From: Lentisphaeria bacterium
GTDB taxonomy: Bacteria; Verrucomicrobiota; Lentisphaeria; Victivallales; Victivallaceae
NCBI GenBank assembly: GCA_017456285.1
Contig: JAFTJQ010000036.1
Span: forward strand, 1 to 39,665
DNA length: 39,665 nt
Direction: 5' to 3'
The notes beneath the pieces were generated by a model that saw nothing but the letters and a program-made list of their open reading frames with translations, had not been told where the DNA came from and ran no database searches. Within the stretch, counting starts at the first letter, position 1, and every line of letters begins with the position of its first letter. Positions 33,488 to 39,665 of this stretch are shown here, piece after piece. A program made the position numbers and the translations under genes.

Positions 33488-36097
33488 ATGAAAAAAGACG
33501 TGGGAAATGGCGTCGATGTCGAGTTGCAATTAAAACAACTTGAACAAAAAATCGCCAGAGTTAAAAAAGCTCAGGCTATCTATGCGGATTTTACCCAGGA
33601 ACAAGTGGATAAAATTTTCGCAGCAGCGGCTCTCGCTGCCAATAATGCCCGTATTCCGTTGGCAAAAATGGCGGTCGAAGAGACTCAAATGGGAATAATT
33701 GAGGATAAAGTGATCAAAAATCACTTCGCTTCCGAATTTATTTACAACAAATACAAAAATCTTAAAACCTGCGGTGTATTGGAATCCGATGAAGCAGGCG
33801 GAATTGAGAAAATCGCTGAACCGGTCGGAATTATTGCCGGAGTTGTGCCGACTACCAATCCGACTTCAACTGCGATCTTTAAGTCGCTTCTGGCTCTTAA
33901 AACCAGAAACGGTATTATTTTCTCTCCGCACCCGAGAGCTAAAAAATCAACCGTAGCGGCTGCTATGGTGGTTCTAAAAGCCGCTGTGGAAGCAGGTGCT
34001 CCCGACGGATTGATTGAGGCAATTGAAGAGCCTTCAGTCATGTTGTCAAATCACTTGATGAGCCACAAGGATATTGATGTTATTTTGGCAACCGGTGGTC
34101 CCGGTATGGTGCATGCGGCTTATTCATCAGGTACTCCGGCAATCGGGGTAGGAGCAGGAAATACTCCTGCGATTATTGACGAAACTGCGGATATAAAAAT
34201 GGCGGTAAGTTCAATTTTGCAGAGCAAAACCTTTGATAACGGCATGATCTGCGCTTCAGAGCAATCAATTGTCGCCGTTGCCGCCGTTTATGATGAAGTC
34301 AAAGCAGAACTGCTTAAACGCGGTGCCTACATTTTATCAAAATCAGAGTGTGAGAAAGTCGGCAAAACTGTGATTATTGACGGCAAACTCAATGCCGCTA
34401 TCGTCGGTCAGAGTGCCTACAAAATCGCAAAACTTGCAGGCGTGGATGTTCCTGAATCTGCAAAAGTTTTGGTCGGAGAAGCCGACAAAGTCGGGGCGGA
34501 ATACCCGATGTCTTATGAGAAACTTTCACCTGTTTTGGGACTTTTTAAGGCAAAAGATTTTAACGGAGCTTTGGACAAGGCGTCAAGCTTGCTTACTTTC
34601 GGCGGTTTGGGACACACCAGTGTACTTTATACTGATTTTGCCAATACCGACAGAATTGAGGAATTCGGTCATCGCATGAATAGCGGTCGAACATTGATTA
34701 ACATGCCGTCAAGTCAAGGCGCAATCGGAGATATTTTTAACTTCCGTTTGATGCCGTCACTGACACTCGGCTGCGGTTCATGGGGCGGAAACTCTGTGAG
34801 CCAGAATGTCGGCCCTGAACACTTGATTAATATTAAAACTATTGCGAAACGGAGAGAAAATATGTTGTGGTTCCGAGTCCCGGAGAAAATATACTTCAAG
34901 TACGGTTGTCTCTCTGAGGCAATGAAGGATTTGAGCAATAAAAAACGTGCATTTGTGGTTACTGACAAATTCTTGTACTCAAGCGGTGCGGTAACTCCGG
35001 TGCTTAATACCCTCGAAGCCCAGGGAATTAAATTTGAAATTTACGGCGATGTCGAGCCTGACCCGACCCTGGAAGCCGCTTTGGAGGGCGTCGAAAGAAT
35101 GAATAACTTTAAGCCCGATTTGATTGTGGCTTTTGGTGGCGGTTCTGCAATCGATGCCGCTAAAATCATGTGGTTGCTCTATGAACACCCTGAAATCGAG
35201 TTCAATGATATTGCAATGCGTTTCATGGACATCAGAAAACGTATTTTTACCATCCCGAAACTCGGCGAAAAGGCGATGATGGTCGCAATCCCGACAACTT
35301 CAGGTACCGGATCAGAGGTAACTCCTTTTGCGGTGATTACCGATAGCAAAACCGGTAATAAGTATCCGCTTGCGGACTATGCTTTAACCCCGAATATGGC
35401 GATTGTTGATACTCAATTTGTCATGGGAATGCCGAAACGCTTGACCGCTAATAGCGGCTTCGATGCGATAAGTCACGCCTTTGAGGCTTTGGCTTCTGTG
35501 ATGTCTTCAGACTATGCCGACGGTTTGGCGAAAGAGGCTTTGAGATTGCTTTTCAAGTATCTCCCGAGAGCCTATGCCGACGGTGCAAATGATGAAATCG
35601 CTCGTGAAAAAGTGCATCATGCGTCAACCATGGCAGGTATGGCATTTGCAAATGCTTTCCTCGGAGTCTGTCACTCAATGGCTCACAAAATGGGCGGTGC
35701 TTTCCATGTGCCGCACGGCTTGGCGAATGCGATTTTGTTGAATGAAGTTATTAAGTTCAATGCTTCTGACCGTCCGACCAAGCAGGGGACTTTCTCTCAA
35801 TATAAGTATCCGAATATGACAGAACGCTATGCAGATATTGCCGAAATGCTCGGATTTGAGGGAAAAACTCAGGAAGAATCTATTGAAAACTTGCTTAAGG
35901 GCTTGGATGATTTGCGAGATAAACTCGAAATTCCGAAAACCTTTAAGGAAGCAGGAGTAAGCGAAGTCGAATTTTTGAAGCAGCTTGATGAAGTTGCTGA
36001 AAAGGCTTTTGACGATCAATGTACCGGCGGTAATCCGCGTTACCCATTGATTTCTGAAATTAAAGCCATCTTGACTAAGTGTTATTACGGTGAATAA
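33488..36097 (+). CDS. adhE: Bifunctional aldehyde-alcohol dehydrogenase AdhE
   Basis: 869 residues, the usual length. The N-terminal half is a CoA-acylating aldehyde dehydrogenase (GVVPTTNPTSTAIFK, GVGAGNTPA, catalytic Cys255 in FDNGMICASEQS). The C-terminal half is an iron-dependent alcohol dehydrogenase (GGGSAIDAAK, PTTSGTGSEVTPFAVI, FDAISHAFEA and the metal-binding HSMAHKMGGAFHVPHG). It reduces acetyl-CoA to acetaldehyde and then ethanol, regenerating NAD+ in fermentation, and probably forms spirosomes. GGGGAGGTG directly upstream makes the ATG at 33488 the likely start, rather than an ATG at 33473. Codon use is less AT-rich than in the flanking orphan genes. It is transcribed alone and followed by a strong terminator. 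Confidence 0.97.
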   Translation: MKKDVGNGVDVELQLKQLEQKIARVKKAQAIYADFTQEQVDKIFAAAALAANNARIPLAKMAVEETQMGIIEDKVIKNHFASEFIYNKYKNLKTCGVLESDEAGGIEKIAEPVGIIAGVVPTTNPTSTAIFKSLLALKTRNGIIFSPHPRAKKSTVAAAMVVLKAAVEAGAPDGLIEAIEEPSVMLSNHLMSHKDIDVILATGGPGMVHAAYSSGTPAIGVGAGNTPAIIDETADIKMAVSSILQSKTFDNGMICASEQSIVAVAAVYDEVKAELLKRGAYILSKSECEKVGKTVIIDGKLNAAIVGQSAYKIAKLAGVDVPESAKVLVGEADKVGAEYPMSYEKLSPVLGLFKAKDFNGALDKASSLLTFGGLGHTSVLYTDFANTDRIEEFGHRMNSGRTLINMPSSQGAIGDIFNFRLMPSLTLGCGSWGGNSVSQNVGPEHLINIKTIAKRRENMLWFRVPEKIYFKYGCLSEAMKDLSNKKRAFVVTDKFLYSSGAVTPVLNTLEAQGIKFEIYGDVEPDPTLEAALEGVERMNNFKPDLIVAFGGGSAIDAAKIMWLLYEHPEIEFNDIAMRFMDIRKRIFTIPKLGEKAMMVAIPTTSGTGSEVTPFAVITDSKTGNKYPLADYALTPNMAIVDTQFVMGMPKRLTANSGFDAISHAFEALASVMSSDYADGLAKEALRLLFKYLPRAYADGANDEIAREKVHHASTMAGMAFANAFLGVCHSMAHKMGGAFHVPHGLANAILLNEVIKFNASDRPTKQGTFSQYKYPNMTERYADIAEMLGFEGKTQEESIENLLKGLDDLRDKLEIPKTFKEAGVSEVEFLKQLDEVAEKAFDDQCTGGNPRYPLISEIKAILTKCYYGE

Positions 36098-36127
36098 ATT
36101 ATAGTAAAGTCCTTTCCTTGTTATATG

Positions 36128-36168
36128 GGGCAGTTGCTTAAAAAAAATTAAGCAGCTGCCCTGTTTTT
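36128..36168 (+). terminator. Rho-independent terminator of adhE
   Basis: GGGCAGTTGCTTAA pairs with TTAAGCAGCTGCCC (one G-U mismatch position) and is followed by a T tract, 30 bases after the stop. Confidence 0.92.
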
Positions 36169-36390
36169 GTTGCGGGGACTAACGCCGTCCCCACGCCCCT
36201 ACGCAAGGTCAGCGACCTTGACCAAAAGAGATGCGAAAATTTTTCAAATTTTCACATCTCAAAATTTTTCCTCACATCCGTGAGCGAAGGCAACAACTTT
36301 TTCAACTTTTTGCAATTAAAAATTTGCAGAAAAGTTAAAAAGTTTTCGCCTCTCGACACCTGCTTTCAAAAAAACCGTTGACAGGACGAA
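36168..36390 (-). repeat. Intergenic modular repeat, copy R5 (inverted)
   Basis: The reverse complement of R3 (about 26745-26960): the GTGGGGAC hairpin, CAAGGTC hairpin, GAGATG near-palindrome, the AACTTTTTCAACTTTTT block and the GAAAGCAGGTGTCGAGAGGCG end all recur in opposite orientation. It fills the gap between adhE and the P-loop gene, which converge here. Confidence 0.9.
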
Positions 36391-36403
36391 ATTACTTCGG
36401 TCA

Positions 36404-36928
36404 CTATAAGCGATTATGCTTGAAGTTGTCTGATTGGTCTGATTCTTTAAAATTATAATTTTTTTGTAAAATATACAATAATAAGTTCCAAACATTTTTA
36501 GTCTGAATTGCTTTTATTACATCAAAAGAGGAATCATCCGCTAAAAATTTTGAAGGCAATCCAAAATAATTATTAATTGTTCCAATTTGAATAATATCAT
36601 GTTGATTTTTAGCAAAATGGTATAAATAATCTACACCCTGCCCCTTTGTTCTGGTTGTTTGGATAAAAATATCTACTTTTGCACTATCGGCATTTTTACA
36701 ATTTTGTTCAACTTGACTTACAAAATCTCCATCCAACCCAAAACCAATAATTGTATTTAATTCTTTAATCTTAAAAATTTTGAAATTACCAACCAATGTA
36801 TACTCCTGACTAATATCCAAAACAGAATAACCTTTTTTATTTGATTCGATTTTCAAAATTTCAATTAATTGCTTTACTGTTGTAGTTTTCCCAACATTGG
36901 CATGTCCGCTTATTGCGATGATATTCAT
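36404..36928 (-). CDS. Small P-loop NTPase of unknown function
   Basis: 174 residues. The N-terminal IIAISGHANVGKTTT (GHANVGKT, residues 8-15) is a clear Walker A motif; KVDIFIQTTRTKGQGVDYLYHF near residue 85-106 may replace Walker B and bind the base or effector. The rest is not recognised, and no G-protein NKxD motif is visible. AAGGAAG precedes the ATG. It lies 52 bases downstream of the lipoprotein gene in the same direction, so they probably share a transcript. The sequence is AT-rich. Its stop is next to repeat copy R5. Confidence 0.75.
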   Translation of the reverse strand: MNIIAISGHANVGKTTTVKQLIEILKIESNKKGYSVLDISQEYTLVGNFKIFKIKELNTIIGFGLDGDFVSQVEQNCKNADSAKVDIFIQTTRTKGQGVDYLYHFAKNQHDIIQIGTINNYFGLPSKFLADDSSFDVIKAIQTKNVWNLLLYILQKNYNFKESDQSDNFKHNRL

Positions 36929-36980
36929 GATAATATACTTCCTTTTTTTTATCTATTCGTAAAATTAATAAAAATAATTA

Positions 36981-38930
36981 CTAAAAATCTAAAGATTTTT
37001 GTTTTTGCTTTAACTTGCCGGCTTTATTATATTCTTTAATTTTGTCTGCAAATTTCTTTTTTAATGCTCCTCGATATTGCATAAGTTTTTTATCTTTTAT
37101 CGTAATTTTCAGTGTATCTGAAACAGAATATTTTTTATATATCTTTGCATTATCAATATCAACAGAATATTTATAACTCCAATCTTTTGTAAAACAAATT
37201 TCAATATTATCATTTGAAAGTCTTAAAAACTCATAAGGCTTATCTAAACGATCTTTTCCTATACCATACTCTAAAGCAACATAAGGGTCGTAAATAGCAG
37301 TTAAAATTGCAGTAGACAGCATTTTCTTTTTCTGTTCTGGAGTATATTTTACGATTCCTCCTCCCACACTTAATTCTTCCATTTGCACAATTTCATGAGC
37401 TGCATCCAGTAATTGTTTCGGAATATCATAAGAATAGATAATATTTTCAGGGTTTGGCGTAATACTATCTTCAACCTTTAATTTGGGATAAGTTTCTTGG
37501 AATTTTTTCACATAATCTCCAATAGTTGCCGCATTGTCAGATAATTTAACTTCTAATTCCACTCCCAATAAAAAATAAAATCCCTCATTTTTAGCTACTT
37601 TAATAATATCTCCATTTTTATTCAAAACTACATAATCATTACTGCCATATTCATTTATCGAAAAATCATCCATGGACACATTAAATAAAATACTTTCCCA
37701 TATCAATGAGGGGAAATTATTAAGTCCTTGCGGCTTTTGATAATATTTTTTACATAATCCGGAGTAATAGTCTTTATATAATTTTTGCGGGGTATGCACA
37801 CTCCCTTTTAACGGGAATCTGGCTTTTTCCAAAGCTAATCTTTCTTCTTCTTTGCGTTTCTCTTCGGCGATGCGGCGTTCTTCAGCCAATCTTTTTTCCT
37901 CTGCGACACGCTTTTCCTCGGCAATGCGACGCTCTTCAGCTAAACGTTTTTCTTCTGCAAGGCGCTTCTCTTCTGCAATACGAATTTCCTCTTCTTTTTG
38001 CTTAACAATATTTTGATATTTTTCAAACTCTTGTTTTTGAAGATCTTCCGATATAGCAATTTTATTGACTGACTTAAAATCAGGGGAATAAATTTTTACT
38101 AATGCCTTACATGCTTCTAAATCATAATCTCCAAACCTTTTTAAGCGGTCAATTACTAATAATAAATCATATTTCGTTGCAAATTTATTATTAAATAAGC
38201 CCAACAAATAATCTATTTCTTCTGTGGATTGAATTGTTGAAGCAAAGTGAAATAAATTATTTGAATCAAGAGTAAATTCTGCATTTGAGTTTTGAATTGA
38301 AATCGTAACTTGTTTTTGTTGATTCGGTTGCGGGTTTTCAAAAGCAAGTTCGCAAAGTTCATACATTGAAATATCACTTTTAACAGAATGTTCCTCCCCT
38401 GCAATATTTACAATCATATTAATCGAATCAGAAAGGACTTTAGAAACTGTTTTTGTTCGATTTTCTTCTATAAAAGTTGAATTATCTATATTTTTTTCAA
38501 TACTATCGGCTTCTGCTCCGGGAGCCATTAAAATATTAAAATAATTCCAAAATTGTCTGCCGCCGCTATATACATATTGATTTCCTTCAAACTCAACAGT
38601 CTCTGCACTCATTGTTAAAATTGCGACAGGAGAAATTGCTAACAATATTGGAGAAAAAATAATATGCCCGATTGCCTGATTTTTATCTGTATAAATGTAT
38701 TCTTCAATCTCATCAACTCGAACATTTTGAATATAATCAATTGCCTTTATCTCTGTAATTTCAAATTTATTATTCTTGAGAGCTATATCATAATCAATAT
38801 TAGAAACTTTTTCTTTTTTTACATCTAAATCAATATTTTCGGAATATTCCCGATAACCTTTATAAGTTCTGCATCCTGTCAACGAAATGATAAAACTTAA
38901 TGCTAAAATATAAATTAACCTTTTTTTCAT
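36981..38930 (-). CDS. Lipoprotein with a long charged helix, unknown function
   Basis: 649 residues. The N-terminus KKRLIYILALSFIISLTGC is a lipoprotein signal with lipobox LTGC, so the protein is anchored to a membrane by Cys20. Another hydrophobic stretch is near residue 100 (IIFSPILLAISPVAIL). Residues ~310-370 form a highly charged repeat of EEKRLAE/EERRIAE units, a TolA-like single helix that could span the periplasm. The C-terminal ~270 residues are mixed and unrecognised. I chose the ATG at 38930 (AAAAGG upstream) over one at 39005, because only this start gives a proper lipoprotein signal. It probably forms an operon with the P-loop gene. Confidence 0.8.
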   Translation of the reverse strand: MKKRLIYILALSFIISLTGCRTYKGYREYSENIDLDVKKEKVSNIDYDIALKNNKFEITEIKAIDYIQNVRVDEIEEYIYTDKNQAIGHIIFSPILLAISPVAILTMSAETVEFEGNQYVYSGGRQFWNYFNILMAPGAEADSIEKNIDNSTFIEENRTKTVSKVLSDSINMIVNIAGEEHSVKSDISMYELCELAFENPQPNQQKQVTISIQNSNAEFTLDSNNLFHFASTIQSTEEIDYLLGLFNNKFATKYDLLLVIDRLKRFGDYDLEACKALVKIYSPDFKSVNKIAISEDLQKQEFEKYQNIVKQKEEEIRIAEEKRLAEEKRLAEERRIAEEKRVAEEKRLAEERRIAEEKRKEEERLALEKARFPLKGSVHTPQKLYKDYYSGLCKKYYQKPQGLNNFPSLIWESILFNVSMDDFSINEYGSNDYVVLNKNGDIIKVAKNEGFYFLLGVELEVKLSDNAATIGDYVKKFQETYPKLKVEDSITPNPENIIYSYDIPKQLLDAAHEIVQMEELSVGGGIVKYTPEQKKKMLSTAILTAIYDPYVALEYGIGKDRLDKPYEFLRLSNDNIEICFTKDWSYKYSVDIDNAKIYKKYSVSDTLKITIKDKKLMQYRGALKKKFADKIKEYNKAGKLKQKQKSLDF

Positions 38931-39072
38931 AATAAAATACCTTTTTTGTTTTTTTGTTAAATTATTTTTTCTCTTCAATATCATCGAAAAGCCACTGAGT
39001 TCCAAAACGTTTTTATGAGCATTTGGAGCTCTGCGGCTATCATAATATCTTATTAATTAGCACCCAGTCTTT

Positions 39073-39665
39073 TTAAAGCTGCTCTACCGCCTTGACCGCT
39101 TCGGTTAAATCTTCCTTTACACCATAATCTTCTAACAACAATTGAGCATATGCATTTCCTTGCTCTGCTGCCTTGCGATACCACTTCACTGCCTCGGTTA
39201 AATCTTTCGCTACACCATTGCCATTAGCATAGCAAAGGCCTAAACTTACTTGAGCATATGCATTTCCTTGCTCTGCTGCCTTGCGATACCACTTCACTGC
39301 TTCGGTTAAATCTTTCGTTACGCCTATGCCATCAGCATAGCAATCTCCTAAAGTATATTGAGCCTCTGCATATCCCTGTTCTGCCGCCTTGCGCCACCAT
39401 TTTGCCGCTTCGGCATCATCTTTCGCTACGCCTACGCCAGTTGCATAGAAATCTCCTAAAATATGTTGAGCTATGGCATTTCCTTGTTCTGCCGCCTTGC
39501 GATACCATTTTGTCGCCTTGAGATACCATTTTGCCGCTTCGGCATCATCTTTCGCTACGCCTATGCCATTAGCATAGCAAAGGCCTAAACTTACTTGAGC
39601 ATATGCATTTCCTTGCTCTGCTGCCTTGCGATACCACTTCACTGCTTCGGTTAAATCTTTCGTTA
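39073..39665 (-). CDS. Sel1-repeat (TPR-like) protein, partial at 5' end
   Basis: The frame runs off the right edge; 197 codons are visible. It is built of Sel1-like repeats of about 36 residues with the consensus AAKWYRKAAEQGNAxAQxxLG and xxYAxGxGVAKD. At least five units are seen, several nearly identical at the DNA level (the units around 39138, 39249 and 39600). One unit is irregular: KWYLKATKWYRKA repeats the KWY start within 12 residues. Sel1 proteins are protein-interaction scaffolds. A GTG within the repeat at 39642 is not a credible start. Upstream of the lipoprotein gene by 142 bases. Confidence 0.88.
   Translation of the reverse strand, partial: TKDLTEAVKWYRKAAEQGNAYAQVSLGLCYANGIGVAKDDAEAAKWYLKATKWYRKAAEQGNAIAQHILGDFYATGVGVAKDDAEAAKWWRKAAEQGYAEAQYTLGDCYADGIGVTKDLTEAVKWYRKAAEQGNAYAQVSLGLCYANGNGVAKDLTEAVKWYRKAAEQGNAYAQLLLEDYGVKEDLTEAVKAVEQL

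Noticed and set aside
5059-36390. Repeat copies taken as a CRISPR array or an insertion sequence
   Set aside because: The copies are far apart, differ in module content, have no regular spacers, and no cas or transposase gene is seen.
1-39665. tRNA or rRNA genes
   Set aside because: No cloverleaf with a T-loop GTTCRANNC pattern and no rRNA sequence was found by reading both strands.

Overview
The window most resembles a chromosomal segment of a gut- or host-associated bacterium of the Lentisphaerota (PVC superphylum). The main pointers are a prepilin-type gene with the [25 protein letters not shown]-terminus and a C-terminal H-x9-DG motif inside a carbohydrate-degradation operon, a rich set of glycoside hydrolases, and AT-rich DNA. 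This assignment is inference from gene style, not from a marker gene; there is no rRNA or tRNA in the window.

Layout. (1) 1-4928, minus strand: the first ~1640 codons of a very large secreted adhesin-like protein with AIDA-like SGG repeats, an Ig-like domain and RTX calcium-binding repeats; its 3' end lies outside the window. (2) 5385-12988, plus strand: an operon of addB, addA (double-strand break end-processing helicase-nuclease) and a CCA-adding tRNA nucleotidyltransferase whose last ~16 codons are supplied by an intergenic repeat. (3) 13351-15829, minus strand: a tightly overlapping housekeeping operon gmk-coaC-thiL-tsaE. (4) 16255-16861: a toxin-first RelE/HigB-like toxin-antitoxin pair with its own promoter and terminator. 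(5) 17504-30111: a glycan-use locus. It has a secreted GH123-like enzyme, a BNR/Asp-box sialidase-like protein, an H-x9-DG pseudopilin and a GH78-like enzyme in one direction, a converging MFS sugar transporter, a divergent AraC-type regulator, a secreted CBM9-like/metallophosphoesterase fusion, and an intracellular GH29 alpha-L-fucosidase. Together these suggest capture and breakdown of host-type glycans (GalNAc, fucose, possibly sialic acid or rhamnose), with part of the hydrolysis outside the cytoplasm and part after uptake. (6) 30112-30794: a promoter, a strongly structured candidate non-coding RNA and terminators. (7) 30795-32741: a secreted orphan protein with an NTF2-like N-terminal region. 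(8) 33488-36097: adhE, the bifunctional aldehyde/alcohol dehydrogenase of fermentation. (9) 36404-39665, minus strand: an AT-rich accessory group of a Sel1-repeat protein (5' end outside the window), a lipoprotein with a long charged helix, and a small P-loop NTPase.

The gene-free gaps are dominated by a modular family of hairpin-rich intergenic repeats (about 5059-5257, 12937-13347, 26660-27026, 30268-30350, 32805-33350, 36168-36390). They share interchangeable modules in both orientations. One copy has been read into the end of the cca gene, and another carries a series of consecutive short stem-loops. The best candidates for undescribed biology are the structured RNA at 30403-30756, the hairpin-array repeats, and the AT-rich accessory group at the right edge. 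All functions are assigned by reading the translated sequence; no database search was possible.
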